From Peptostreptococcus sp. D1 (GTDB lineage: Bacteria; Bacillota; Clostridia; Peptostreptococcales; Peptostreptococcaceae): a stretch of 64,000 nucleotides of DNA. The stretch is taken from assembly GCF_900112955.1 (NCBI RefSeq), contig NZ_FONP01000001.1, positions 372,001 to 436,000 on the forward strand, read 5' to 3'. The translations under genes and the position numbers were made by a program. Positions within the stretch are counted from its first letter, which is position 1, and each line of letters opens with the position of its first letter. The notes beneath the pieces are model-generated. The model was not told the DNA's origin and did not search any database. It worked only from the letters and a program-made list of their open reading frames with translations. This document shows positions 34,065 to 43,976 of this stretch, one piece after another.

Positions 34065-35094
34065 AATAATCAAGCTTGCTGTACTTGTAAGCCTTGTATT
34101 TGTAGCAGCATTATATTTTACAATTAATAAAAAAATCGATGAGCTATCGAAAACCTACTATTATCTTGGAACTGTGAGTGAGGTTAAGGTATTTAACGCT
34201 AAAAAAAGCAATGCTGAAGCTGCTCTAAAGGATGCTGATACTATACTAAAGGATATTCACAACAAGATGAGTGCACAACAGAGCAATACAGAGATAAATA
34301 AAATCAACGAAAAAGCTGGCATAAGCCCTGTAACTGTTTCAAATGAAACATTCAACGTGATTGAAGCCTCAATAAAGTATGCGAATTTGACAGGTGGAGT
34401 TTTCGATCCGACAATCGGTGCTATTTCGTCACTTTGGCAAATTGGAACAAATAATGCAAGAGTTCCTAGTAGCGATGAGATTACAAGGAATCTACAACTT
34501 ATAAACTATAAAAATATAGAGCTTGACAAAAGTAAAAAAACAGTTTTTCTGAATGAAAAAAATATGAGACTCGATTTAGGTGCAATTGCAAAGGGCTATG
34601 TCGCAGATTTAATTTGTGAAAATCTTACAAGCAATAATATTGAAAGTGCCATAATCAACCTAGGTGGCAATGTATTTGTTTTGGGTGACAAATCTGGTCA
34701 ACCATATAAAATCGGTATACAAGCACCTTATGAGGAAGCTTCAACATCAATTGGATATATCAAGGCTGAAAATACCTCTGTAGTCACGTCTGGAATTTAC
34801 GAAAGATTCGTCAAGGCTGGAGACAAGCTGTATCACCATATGTTAAACCCTAAAACGGGATATCCATTTGAAAATAATTTAAATTCTGTTACCATAATTT
34901 CAAAGAAGTCTATTGATGGAGATGCTTTATCTACTTCTACCTTTGGAATGGGACTTGAAAAAGGCTTGGAATTTATTAATTCAAAAAAGGATGTCGGAGC
35001 GATATTTTTGACGAAGGACAAAAAAATATACTTGTCAAATTCAATGAAATCAAGGTTTATTTTGACTGACGAGTCCTATAAAATTGTCGAATAG
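34045..35094 (+). CDS. apbE: FAD:protein FMN transferase (ApbE)
   Basis: 349 residues from the ATG at 34045 (GGTGAG seven bases upstream). It overlaps the cyclophilin end. An upstream TTG at 34021 is unlikely. One N-terminal membrane segment (about 11-27) anchors the enzyme facing outside. There is no lipobox Cys. Motifs: GGVFDPTIGAI, MRLDLGAIAKGYVAD, AIINLGGNVFVLG, HHMLNPKTGYPF, SIDGDALSTSTFGMG (metal-binding Asp). It attaches FMN from FAD to Ser/Thr of exported proteins such as Rnf or NQR subunits or flavin-binding lipoproteins. No target is in the window. Confidence 0.95.
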   Translation: MSQKNNRIIKLAVLVSLVFVAALYFTINKKIDELSKTYYYLGTVSEVKVFNAKKSNAEAALKDADTILKDIHNKMSAQQSNTEINKINEKAGISPVTVSNETFNVIEASIKYANLTGGVFDPTIGAISSLWQIGTNNARVPSSDEITRNLQLINYKNIELDKSKKTVFLNEKNMRLDLGAIAKGYVADLICENLTSNNIESAIINLGGNVFVLGDKSGQPYKIGIQAPYEEASTSIGYIKAENTSVVTSGIYERFVKAGDKLYHHMLNPKTGYPFENNLNSVTIISKKSIDGDALSTSTFGMGLEKGLEFINSKKDVGAIFLTKDKKIYLSNSMKSRFILTDESYKIVE

Positions 35095-35160
35095 AAAAAT
35101 AAAATATTTTTCTGCAACAGCTGTTGTCAGATTAATATAAAATAGTATAGCTTTCCATAT

Positions 35161-35222
35161 GGTAGGGTACAATCATTTGTTACCCTACCAAATATTTATA
35201 TAAATTTGATATAAATATTTGG
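35161..35222 (+). other. Two overlapping hairpins between apbE and yfhO
   Basis: GGTAGGGTA (35161-35169) pairs with TACCCTACC (35181-35189). CCAAATATTTATAT (35188-35201) pairs with 35209-35222. The stems share bases 35188-35189, so full formation of one disturbs the other. The first could terminate apbE. A T-tail is poor. Confidence 0.55.
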
Positions 35223-35332
35223 CATTTATATTTGATGTGACTGTTGTAAGCTCCTTGATTACTCGAGGCTTGCACAGCATTTCTCACTAAACGAATTTCG
35301 GTTTATTATATTAAAATGTAGAGAGGTACCCA

Positions 35333-38044
35333 ATGAAATATAAAAAAGATCTATTAAAAATTATGATAATCTACAGCTGTATTTTTTTATTTCTGTCCTC
35401 TATCATTATTTTTATTATGCATAAGGATGGAAGAAGCTTTGTATATTATGGTGATGCATTTGTACAACACTTTCCATCTCAAATATATATATCCAAATAC
35501 CTTAATGATATCGTAAAGAATGGATTTTATTTATTCAACTTTAATATCGGTCTCGGTCAGGATATTTTAAGCACATACCATTATTATGGATTAACGGATC
35601 CATTGAGTGCAATTTTTCTAATTAAAAATCTTAGCCCTGTGACAATATACATGATTAGAATATTCCTTAGAATTTATCTATCTGGAATCGCATTTATCTT
35701 CATGTGTGCGTACTTTACAGAAAAGAAATATCCTATAAGCATTGCTTTTGGTGCCGTTTTGTACACCTTCTCCAATTATGCCCTATCTCCTGGTATGATG
35801 CATCCATTCTTTATCAATGCGATGATTTTACTACCTTTGATGGTTATAGCTGTGCATAAATTGGTTTATAAAAATAATATTTTGCTATTTGTGATAGTGT
35901 TCGCTGCTTCGCTTATTACAAATGTATACTTGTCAATTATCCTGTCAGTAACTGCATTTTTTTATGCATTGATTTGTACTATTGACATTTTCTTAAAAAA
36001 AGGTCCTTCAAGCAGCATAAAGATTTTCGGCAGAGGTATGCTTTCCTATTTGCTGTCATTTTTAATATCCGGTATAGTAACCTTTCCAGTTGTTAATAGC
36101 ATCATTACCAACAGTATTAGAAATATAGATAGCAAGGCTGAGCTACCTTTTATAATGGCTAAAAATGACATTATTAATTACTTTTATGCGTTTTTTAGAA
36201 CTCCAGACTCCAATAATTTCGCATTGGTGGGAATTTCGATTGTGGTATTGGTTACGCTTATCGATATGCTTATCAACAAAGGCAACTTAAAGCTGAAAAT
36301 AATTTCTTTTTTCACCCTATTGCTAATACTATCTCCGAAACTACACAAGCTATTTGGAGGATTTCTATATGATAACTACAGATGGTACTTCATCGTTACG
36401 CTATTACTTTCATATATTTTCGTTATTCGATTTGAGTCTGTGGTTGAATCGCAAGGGTATAAAAAAATATCGATATGCTTCACTACTTTACTGATAATCG
36501 GTGTATATACATATAGAACATATTTGAGATATGCCAACGATCCTAATCTGATGAGGATACAATCAAAAATTGCATTTTCCAATGATATATTGCCAATAGT
36601 AGTTGCTTTTGCACTAATTGCGATAATTTTATTTTTCAGAAATAAAAATCTTAAGAGCAGCTCGATATACGTGCTTATAATAATATCATTTTCAGTAAGT
36701 ATGTTTATTTACGCTAAACAAAGCTCGTATTCAAGAGCTTTTGTAAAAAATTATATTTTACATGAAAAACTGGTTAAATACGACAAATATAAGGATATTC
36801 TAACAGACAGTAGTGAATTTTTTAGAGTTGATAATCCAAACACAGCAGAGAATAATTATTCCGATATATTTGGATACAATTCAATACCAATTAATTATAG
36901 CATTGAAAACAAAAATTTTTCACTGTTTAATTTGGAATATATAAACACTGCCTCTATTCCCATAACAGTCGTAAGAGGATTCGATAGCAGAGCTATACTA
37001 AACTCAATTACATCAACCAAATACTATCTTTCCGATTCGAAGATACCCTTTGGATATAAAAAAATATCTGATAGCTTATATGAAAACAAATACTATCTTC
37101 CATTTGGCTTTACATATGATAAATATGTGAGCTATGATGACATTAGAATGCTGGATGTATTAAAAAAACAAAACATATTACTTGAAGCTTGCATTATTGA
37201 CAACACAGACAATAAAAAGCCAAATTTGACAGGTATTAAAAAACTTGAGGATAATTATTTCAGAAAATCAAGCTTAGTTGATACAAAATTAGATTTTAAT
37301 GCTTTTAAAGCTTCAAGAGAAGACAAAAATACGAAGCATATTCTACAGAATAGAGGTATTATTAAAAACAAAAAAGATGATATTCTCCTACTTGAATATG
37401 ATGCAAAGCTTAAAGGTGAGCTTTATTTAAGAATAGACAGCCAAGATGTTTTTAAGAATAATCCACATATTTTTGTTACACATAACGGAGAAGAAAGATA
37501 TTATGATTTTATCAATAAGCATTCAAATTGGTATGCTGGAGAAAATCAAAAGCTTATAAACATTGGATATATTGATAGTGGCAAAAATCAATTAAAAATT
37601 AGAATTCCTAATAAAGGAGAATTCGATTTATCAAAAATAAGCTTGGATCTGATTAGCTTTGGCAGTTACGAAACAAATATTGAAAGACTAAAAAATAATC
37701 ATCTTAAAAACGTATCTATGAACAAAAATGGCTTTACAGGCGAAATAGAAAACAAAGAAAGCAAATTACTCTTTATCTCAATTCCGTTTAATGATGGGTG
37801 GAAGGCATTTGTGGATGGAAATAATACTGATATATTTAGGTCAAATATCGGCTTTATGGCGATTAAGCTAAACCCAGGAATACATAGGGTCGAGTTTAAA
37901 TATGAAAGACCTCTTCAAAGCATCGGCTTTATTTCAACAGTTCTAGGTACACTGATATTTGTGAGCTACATTGTGTTTAGAGGGCTCAATGCTAGACACA
38001 ATATATTTAGAAAAAAAGAATCGAATAAAATTTTTAAGAGCTGA
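35333..38044 (+). CDS. YfhO-family polytopic membrane protein
   Basis: 903 residues. The N-terminal about 430 residues hold roughly a dozen membrane segments with the YGDAFVQHFP and GLGQDILSTYHYYGLTDP pattern of GT-C-like YfhO proteins. After more hydrophobic helices comes a long extracytoplasmic domain (about 470-860, including SIPFNDGWKAFVDG and PGIHRVEFKYERP) and a last membrane segment. YfhO proteins are implicated in glycosylation of cell-envelope polymers such as teichoic acids, using lipid-linked sugars. The acceptor here is unknown. RBS GAGAGGTACCCA. A terminator follows at 38069-38116. Confidence 0.9.
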   Translation: MKYKKDLLKIMIIYSCIFLFLSSIIIFIMHKDGRSFVYYGDAFVQHFPSQIYISKYLNDIVKNGFYLFNFNIGLGQDILSTYHYYGLTDPLSAIFLIKNLSPVTIYMIRIFLRIYLSGIAFIFMCAYFTEKKYPISIAFGAVLYTFSNYALSPGMMHPFFINAMILLPLMVIAVHKLVYKNNILLFVIVFAASLITNVYLSIILSVTAFFYALICTIDIFLKKGPSSSIKIFGRGMLSYLLSFLISGIVTFPVVNSIITNSIRNIDSKAELPFIMAKNDIINYFYAFFRTPDSNNFALVGISIVVLVTLIDMLINKGNLKLKIISFFTLLLILSPKLHKLFGGFLYDNYRWYFIVTLLLSYIFVIRFESVVESQGYKKISICFTTLLIIGVYTYRTYLRYANDPNLMRIQSKIAFSNDILPIVVAFALIAIILFFRNKNLKSSSIYVLIIISFSVSMFIYAKQSSYSRAFVKNYILHEKLVKYDKYKDILTDSSEFFRVDNPNTAENNYSDIFGYNSIPINYSIENKNFSLFNLEYINTASIPITVVRGFDSRAILNSITSTKYYLSDSKIPFGYKKISDSLYENKYYLPFGFTYDKYVSYDDIRMLDVLKKQNILLEACIIDNTDNKKPNLTGIKKLEDNYFRKSSLVDTKLDFNAFKASREDKNTKHILQNRGIIKNKKDDILLLEYDAKLKGELYLRIDSQDVFKNNPHIFVTHNGEERYYDFINKHSNWYAGENQKLINIGYIDSGKNQLKIRIPNKGEFDLSKISLDLISFGSYETNIERLKNNHLKNVSMNKNGFTGEIENKESKLLFISIPFNDGWKAFVDGNNTDIFRSNIGFMAIKLNPGIHRVEFKYERPLQSIGFISTVLGTLIFVSYIVFRGLNARHNIFRKKESNKIFKS

Positions 38045-38068
38045 CCCAAAGGTTAGGCAATGAGATAT

Positions 38069-38116
38069 GAGGTTGAACACTCTATGTATAAGCATATGTG
38101 TTTAACCTCTTTTTCT
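38069..38116 (+). terminator. Terminator of the yfhO gene
   Basis: GAGGTTGAACAC (38069-38080) pairs with GTGTTTAACCTC (38098-38109), one G-T pair, followed by TTTTTCTC. Confidence 0.8.
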
Positions 38117-38221
38117 CTATGACTAATCTTATAAGCCAACTCTTTCATAGGATGTATAATATGTTTTAATTTAAATATATACTACGCTTCAACTAATCTA
38201 TAACTACTTCTAACAAAACAA

Positions 38222-39397
38222 TCAATGAACTATTAACACGAATATCAAGTGAGCAACAATACCAGCACACAAACCACCTACTGTATGTGATAGAATTGCC
38301 TTTCCAGCAAGCTCTCTTGACTTAAGTGCATCCATCATTCCTATATGTGTACTCAAGTATCCAGACCAGCACATACCCATCGCAGTAAATACCGCAATGT
38401 CATTTGCAGAAGCATGCCCAGTTTTTAGTAACTCTGGAACCAACGATATTGCAGCCCCAACAGCTCCAAGTGAAGTTATTGGGAAAGCAATCGCCTCTGC
38501 TGACTGGAATCCGAATAACGGTTCAATTATAAATTTGATTTTATCTCCAAGATACGGAAGCAATTTTACACCTTCATAAGCTGCACCAGTGTACTCGCCT
38601 CCTTTTCCTGGTCCGAATGTTAGCATCATAACAAATGTACATACAATAAGTACTCCAGGTATAATGGCCATTCCCATCTCTACCCCATTTTTACCACCTT
38701 CTAACAAAGCATCCAAAACTCTCTGGAATAAATTTCCAGTCCTAATGTATCTAAATTCGTTCTGATTTTCGCTATTTGAACTAGTTTCTGAATTTAAATT
38801 TTCATCTGCATCCAATTTATCGTATGCCGAATCTCCATAATATTTCTTGGTTTGCCTAAGCATAAGTCTAACACTTATTACAGAGCCTATTATCGCAGCC
38901 AAATTACCTATCAATGCTGGAGCAATATATTCAGGCCCTTGAGAAATCATAAATGTCGTGACAATCAATCCCATGCCAAACGAAGTTCCCAAGTTACACA
39001 ATGCAGGAATCTGATATCTTTTGAAGTATTGTGTAAACATCTTATCACTCGCAAATGGTATAATAGCAGGATTATCTGAAAGATATGTAGCAACTGCACC
39101 TGTTATACTTGCACCTGGAAGACCCCATATTGGCTTCATCAAAGGAGCAAAGATCTTATTAATAAGCGAAATAACTCCAAATTCCGACAGTAGCGCACTT
39201 ATAGCACCTGCTAGAACAGCCATAGACATAATCAAGAATACAGTTTGCAACAACAGATCATGCGCTGTGGCAATCATAGTCTTGAACATTGGCCCCACAC
39301 CCATGACCGAACCCAAGGTTCCAAATCCAGCGATAAATATGGCCAAAAATACAAAAGTTTCAAGACTTATAGCTTTTACCCTTTTCTTGTTTTCCAT
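38222..39397 (-). CDS. Gate (nucleoside-recognition) domain membrane protein
   Basis: 391 residues from the ATG at 39397 (AGAGGTG seven bases upstream). A GTG at 39406 sits inside the RBS. About eight to ten hydrophobic segments with two Gate-like blocks. The first has MAVLAGAISALLSEFGVISLINKIFAPLMKPIWGLPG and the second LFGFQSAEAIAFPITSLGAVGAA. A hydrophilic acidic/Asn-rich loop separates them at about 190-220. Gate-domain proteins are poorly characterised and some act with nucleoside or peptide transport. No substrate can be assigned. It is transcribed alone. Confidence 0.75.
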   Translation of the reverse strand: MENKKRVKAISLETFVFLAIFIAGFGTLGSVMGVGPMFKTMIATAHDLLLQTVFLIMSMAVLAGAISALLSEFGVISLINKIFAPLMKPIWGLPGASITGAVATYLSDNPAIIPFASDKMFTQYFKRYQIPALCNLGTSFGMGLIVTTFMISQGPEYIAPALIGNLAAIIGSVISVRLMLRQTKKYYGDSAYDKLDADENLNSETSSNSENQNEFRYIRTGNLFQRVLDALLEGGKNGVEMGMAIIPGVLIVCTFVMMLTFGPGKGGEYTGAAYEGVKLLPYLGDKIKFIIEPLFGFQSAEAIAFPITSLGAVGAAISLVPELLKTGHASANDIAVFTAMGMCWSGYLSTHIGMMDALKSRELAGKAILSHTVGGLCAGIVAHLIFVLIVH

Positions 39398-39712
39398 AAA
39401 GTTCACCTCTTCTATTCATTTTTTATTTGTTATCCTTAATCTTTTTATCAAGACCAAACAATAACCTTAATATTATTATAACATAAATTTTGAAAAGGTT
39501 AGCATACTTTTTTTATTAAGGTGATTATTATTGTTATTTTTTACACGTATTTACATGTTGAAAATATATAAAATACAACGTGTTCAGCAGTTTTTCTAAA
39601 AATTATTTTTTTACTAATTTTTTTCATTTTCAACAGTGAAATTTGTGTGTTATATAGAAAATATACTACATAGGTTCAATGTTAAGGCTATATTATTTTA
39701 TTATCTATTTGT
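39398..39712. other. Intergenic region upstream of the Gate-domain gene
   Basis: About 310 bp, AT-rich, holding the promoter of the Gate-domain gene and the end of the aminopeptidase transcript. No strong hairpin or ORF was found. Confidence 0.5.
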
Positions 39713-41164
39713 CTATTTTTCATAAAAGGCTTCCATAAGATTATAATATTCAACATAGTCCTTTATCATGCCTAGCTCCCTGATTGAATGCATTGACAAT
39801 ATTGGCATACCAATATCTACAACAGGCAGCATTACCTTTGCTGAAACAATTGAGCCTATCGTCGCGCCGCTTCTCATATCAGAACGATTTACAAAAATTT
39901 GATATTTAATATTTTTGTCATTGCAAATCGATTTAATTACAGCTGCAGAAAATGAATCCGTTGCATATGCCTTGCCTGCATGAGTCTTAATTGCCGGTCC
40001 ACCGCCGAATATCAGCTTATGATTTGAATCAGATTTTTCCGGTTTATTTGGATGCACTGCATGAGAAAGATCCGCCGATATCATAAATGAAGAATGTAGG
40101 CATCTTAGGAATTCTTCTCTCCCATTTCCCAATGCAAGAATAATTCTCTCCATCACATTCGCCAATATATTAGAATCTGCCCCCTCACCCGACATACTTC
40201 CGACTTCCTCGTGATTAAACGCAACTGCCATTTTTATAGAATATGACTTTTTTAAGTTTTCATGGTTTTTTTCGTTATTTTTTCTCCTATTTTCATCAAG
40301 CTCTTTATCATATAAGGAAGAAAATCTTAATTTGTTTTGAGAATATTTTATCAGTGATTTGATGCTTGGATAGACACTAGCAAGATTATCCAATCTCGAG
40401 CAAGACAGAAATTCTCCCTTTGATCCAATTATTTTACCCTCCTCATATTCATATAAAAATAGTTCAAAATCCACTATTTCGTCAATCGCTACAGTATCAT
40501 CGTATTTTAGTCTTATATCCTCCGAAATAATCTCTCTTATATAATCCTCACTGTCTATTCTTTTTCCTGTTTCTAAAACGAGTGGCATAACATCATTTTG
40601 CTTATTATATTCCAGCCCTGTATTCACATTTGGATTCATGTGTATTGCCAGATTTGGTATAATACACAGTGGTTTTTTTATGTTTATTATGTATTCCTTC
40701 GGTTCAAAATAATTTTGTGTGTTTTTTACGAAAGCTCGCCCTGCAATCGCCAGTGGTCTATCAAACCAAGAGCTAATAATCATTCCACCATAAGACTCCA
40801 CACTCAGTTTTATTCCACTATCTATCTTTATCTCAGATTTTGGTTTTATTTTAAAGCACGGTGAGTCACTATGACTTCCAATTATTCTAAAGCTTGTGTT
40901 TCCAATGGACTCTTCCACTACAAATGAAATGATAGACGACGAGCTTACCTCTAAATAATATCTACCTCCATTTTCTAGCTTCCATTCATCAAATAGGTCT
41001 AGCTTATCAAACCCAGCCTCTAATAAATCTTTTTTTAAATTATCCACCACATTATATGGAGTAGGACTGTTGTTGATAAACTCAACTAGCTGCTCAGCCA
41101 AAGCTATTTCTTCTTGATTAATCAATATATTTTCTCGATTTACAAAAAAATCCTCTCTATTCAT
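39713..41164 (-). CDS. M18-family aminopeptidase
   Basis: 483 residues, similar to yeast aminopeptidase I and bacterial ApeB. Di-metal motifs: GSHSDSPCFKIKP, SRLDNLASV (bridging Asp), FNHEEVGSMSGEGADS (catalytic Glu), ISADLSHAVHPN, and the C-terminal RSDMRSGATIGSI plus PVVDIGMPILSMHSIRE (last His ligand). It trims N-terminal, often acidic, residues from peptides. The ATG overlaps the PcrA stop (TGATG). An insertion rich in Lys/Glu/Asn at about 285-315 (DENRRKNNEKNHENLKK) is unusual. Confidence 0.94.
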   Translation of the reverse strand: MNREDFFVNRENILINQEEIALAEQLVEFINNSPTPYNVVDNLKKDLLEAGFDKLDLFDEWKLENGGRYYLEVSSSSIISFVVEESIGNTSFRIIGSHSDSPCFKIKPKSEIKIDSGIKLSVESYGGMIISSWFDRPLAIAGRAFVKNTQNYFEPKEYIINIKKPLCIIPNLAIHMNPNVNTGLEYNKQNDVMPLVLETGKRIDSEDYIREIISEDIRLKYDDTVAIDEIVDFELFLYEYEEGKIIGSKGEFLSCSRLDNLASVYPSIKSLIKYSQNKLRFSSLYDKELDENRRKNNEKNHENLKKSYSIKMAVAFNHEEVGSMSGEGADSNILANVMERIILALGNGREEFLRCLHSSFMISADLSHAVHPNKPEKSDSNHKLIFGGGPAIKTHAGKAYATDSFSAAVIKSICNDKNIKYQIFVNRSDMRSGATIGSIVSAKVMLPVVDIGMPILSMHSIRELGMIKDYVEYYNLMEAFYEK

Positions 41165-43488
41165 CAGTATTTCTTCACCTCAATTGTATTATATTCCAAA
41201 TTTATTTTCTTTATTCCTTTGCTGTTAAAGGCTATCGTTACGTCAGCACCTAATTTAGACACCACTATACCATCACCAAACTTTGGATGTCTGACAAGAG
41301 AGCCTTTCTTTAATCTTGGTATTTTGCTTGAGTCATATGAATCATAGCCTGCACCTTCACCACAAGCGACATTCATCGCATCATCTTTTTCCTTTTTTAT
41401 CTTTGCTCCGATTGATTTTGCACTTTCAAGATTCATCGAATTTTTATATTTGTCAGCGTATTTTGCAATTAGACTATAATTCGCACCTTCAAATTCTACT
41501 GGTTTTACTGGAGAATCTAATATCTCAACAGTTTCATCCGGCAATTCTCCCAAAAATCTTGATTTCTTATTTACGTTAGGCTTACCATACAAAACTCGGC
41601 TCGCGGTATGTGTCAAATATAATACCTTCATTGCTCTTGTAATTCCAACATAGCAAAGCCTTCTTTCTTCTTCAATTTCTGCATCCGACATACTATGAAT
41701 AGCTCTTGCAATAGGAAAAATATTCTCTTCCATTCCAACAATAAACACAACTGGAAATTCCAATCCCTTTGAAGAATGCATCGTCATAAGAGATACCTTG
41801 TCTAGGCTATCATTATCCTCCTCATCAATATCACTAGACAATGATATTCCGGATAAAAACTCTTCAAGATTTTTTTCTTCTCCAGAATTGAGTACTCCAG
41901 ATTCATATTCAATTGCAATAGAAATAAACTCCATCAAATTATCTATTCTATCTTGTGCTTCCTCTGCCTTACCATTTTGCATGTTTTCATTCTTTTTTAT
42001 TTGAAATTCAAGCTCACTTTTATACCCAGTTACATCTAAAACTCTTTCAATCAATTCACTCGGTTTATATACCTCATTCAAGGCTCTCAAAAGTCCTACC
42101 ATATCCAAAAATTCGTTTATTCCCTTTTTCGCTTTCGTGGAAATATCAGAATTATTGTCTACATCTAGCAACACAGAATATAGACTTTCCTTCATCATGC
42201 TTGCTCTATCCTCAAGCTTTTCAATTGTTTTTAGTCCTATTCCTCTTCTAGGTATATTAATAATTCGCTTTACTGAAATGTCATCCTGTGGATTCACTAT
42301 CACTCTTAGAAAAGCCAGCAAATCCTTGATTTCCTTTCTCTCGTAGAATTTTATTCCACCATAGATATTGTATGGAATTTGAAATTTGTTTAAAGCATCT
42401 TCAACTGCTCTAGCCTGTGCATTTGCTCTGTACAAAACAGCATATTCGCTAAAGGATCTACCCGTTTTTATAGAGTTTTCATATATTTCATTAGCTACAA
42501 AATTCGCTTCCTCGACCTCATTTTTAAGAAGCTTAACCTGAACTCTCTCGCCTCCTTTTTTTTCACTCCAAAGACGCTTTTTCTTCCTCTCGATATTATT
42601 AGCTATTAGATAATTTGCAGTATCTAATATTATCTGAGTAGATCTGTAATTTTGCTCAAGCTTTACCACGAAAACATCATCGTAATCTCTTTCAAATTCA
42701 AGTATATTTCTAATATCAGCACCTCTCCAGCCATAAATACTTTGGTCGTCATCACCAACAACGCAAATATTTTGATGTCCCATGGCCAGCATTTTTATTA
42801 GTTCATACTGTGCTCTTGATGTATCCTGATATTCATCAACCATTATATATTTGAATTTATTCCTGTAAAATTCCAAAACATCCTCAGAGCTTTTCAGCAA
42901 TTCAACTGTTTTTACAATCAAATCATCAAAGTCAAGTGCACTACTTCTCTTTAATCGTTCTTGATAAACTGCATAGACCTCAGCTACTTTTTTTAACCAA
43001 AAATCAGATCCAGCTTGTCTAGCAAACTCTTTCGGATCCATCAGCTTATCTTTTGCAGAGGATATTTTTGAAATTATCAGCTTATGATCGAATTTTTTGT
43101 CGTTAATATCTAGCTCTTTCATACATTCTTTGATCAATGTCGCTTGATCTGAGGAATCATAAATGACGAAGCTTCTATTATATCCGATTTTGTTTATATC
43201 CTTTCTCAAAATCCTAACGCAACAAGAATGAAACGTCGAGATCCACATATCTCTAGAATTATCGCCTATTATTTTGTCGACTCTTTCTCTCATTTCATTT
43301 GCAGCTTTATTTGTGAATGTAATAGCCAAAATATTTCCCGGATTAACATTTTTATCCTCCACCAGGTATGAAATTCTAGTAGTTAAAACCTTTGTTTTTC
43401 CAGAGCCTGCACCAGCTAGTATTAGAACTGGTCCCTCAGTTCTTTCAACAGCCTGTCTCTGTGCAATATTTAAATCGTCTAAATTCAT
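41164..43488 (-). CDS. pcrA: ATP-dependent 3'-5' DNA helicase PcrA/UvrD
   Basis: 774 residues, superfamily 1A. Motifs: Q motif LNIAQRQAV, Walker A GAGSGKT, Ia ITFTNKAANEM, II VDEYQDT, III VGDDDQSIYGWRGA, IV LEQNYRST, V TMHSSKGLEFPVVF, VI EEERRLCYVGITRA. The C-terminal Tudor-like domain (GSLVRHPKFGDGIVVSKLG) binds RNA polymerase in relatives, linking repair to transcription. It overlaps sirC by four bases (ATGA) with RBS AGGAGGG and the aminopeptidase by one base, so hemB-sirC-pcrA-aminopeptidase form one minus-strand unit. Confidence 0.97.
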   Translation of the reverse strand: MNLDDLNIAQRQAVERTEGPVLILAGAGSGKTKVLTTRISYLVEDKNVNPGNILAITFTNKAANEMRERVDKIIGDNSRDMWISTFHSCCVRILRKDINKIGYNRSFVIYDSSDQATLIKECMKELDINDKKFDHKLIISKISSAKDKLMDPKEFARQAGSDFWLKKVAEVYAVYQERLKRSSALDFDDLIVKTVELLKSSEDVLEFYRNKFKYIMVDEYQDTSRAQYELIKMLAMGHQNICVVGDDDQSIYGWRGADIRNILEFERDYDDVFVVKLEQNYRSTQIILDTANYLIANNIERKKKRLWSEKKGGERVQVKLLKNEVEEANFVANEIYENSIKTGRSFSEYAVLYRANAQARAVEDALNKFQIPYNIYGGIKFYERKEIKDLLAFLRVIVNPQDDISVKRIINIPRRGIGLKTIEKLEDRASMMKESLYSVLLDVDNNSDISTKAKKGINEFLDMVGLLRALNEVYKPSELIERVLDVTGYKSELEFQIKKNENMQNGKAEEAQDRIDNLMEFISIAIEYESGVLNSGEEKNLEEFLSGISLSSDIDEEDNDSLDKVSLMTMHSSKGLEFPVVFIVGMEENIFPIARAIHSMSDAEIEEERRLCYVGITRAMKVLYLTHTASRVLYGKPNVNKKSRFLGELPDETVEILDSPVKPVEFEGANYSLIAKYADKYKNSMNLESAKSIGAKIKKEKDDAMNVACGEGAGYDSYDSSKIPRLKKGSLVRHPKFGDGIVVSKLGADVTIAFNSKGIKKINLEYNTIEVKKY

Positions 43489-43967
43489 TTATTTTCCCTC
43501 CTACTAGCAAAATACTCCTCTAGCTGATATTTTATGGCTTTTACCAGCTTCGGATTTTTACCTTGACACGATACGCCAATCAACACCTTCTCATCATCAA
43601 TCTCACAGTCGAAAATACCCATGTTAATAAACGATGAATTCTCATGATTGTCAACAGAATTTACCAATATTTTTTTTGAATGGCAATGCTCGCTAATCGC
43701 CATATTTAAAGCCCTGTCATCAGTCGCAGCATAAACCATATCATATCCGTCCAAATCCGATAGTTCAAAGCCTTTCTCCAATAACTTGACATCAGTGTTA
43801 TCTTTCAAAAACTCTTCTTTTAAAAAGCTCTCGTCAAAAGATTTTGCGACTATTGTTATGTTATTTGCATACATTGCAACATTATTGTACTTTCTGTAAG
43901 CAATTTTCCCCCCACCAACAATCAATATTTTCATTCTTTCTATATCAATCATCATCGGAAAAAACAT
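43485..43967 (-). CDS. Precorrin-2 dehydrogenase / sirohydrochlorin ferrochelatase-like
   Basis: 160 residues from the ATG at 43967 (AGGTGATAAAG). A GTG at 43976 overlaps the RBS. The NAD-binding Rossmann fold shows ILIVGGGKIAYRK, YDMVYAATDD and ILVNSVDN, followed by CEIDDEKVLIGVSCQGKNPKLVKAIK. It resembles the N-terminal domain of CysG/Met8 and oxidises precorrin-2 to sirohydrochlorin. Proteins of this short type may lack efficient chelatase activity. It is flanked by hemB and genes for upstream steps, consistent with siroheme or corrinoid synthesis. Confidence 0.92.
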   Translation of the reverse strand: MFFPMMIDIERMKILIVGGGKIAYRKYNNVAMYANNITIVAKSFDESFLKEEFLKDNTDVKLLEKGFELSDLDGYDMVYAATDDRALNMAISEHCHSKKILVNSVDNHENSSFINMGIFDCEIDDEKVLIGVSCQGKNPKLVKAIKYQLEEYFASRRENK

Positions 43968-43976
43968 CTTTATCAC

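Noticed and set aside
43485-43967. A degraded CysG fragment
   Set aside because: The 160-residue length matches stand-alone precorrin-2 dehydrogenases, and the methyltransferase is present as a separate CobA/HemD fusion.
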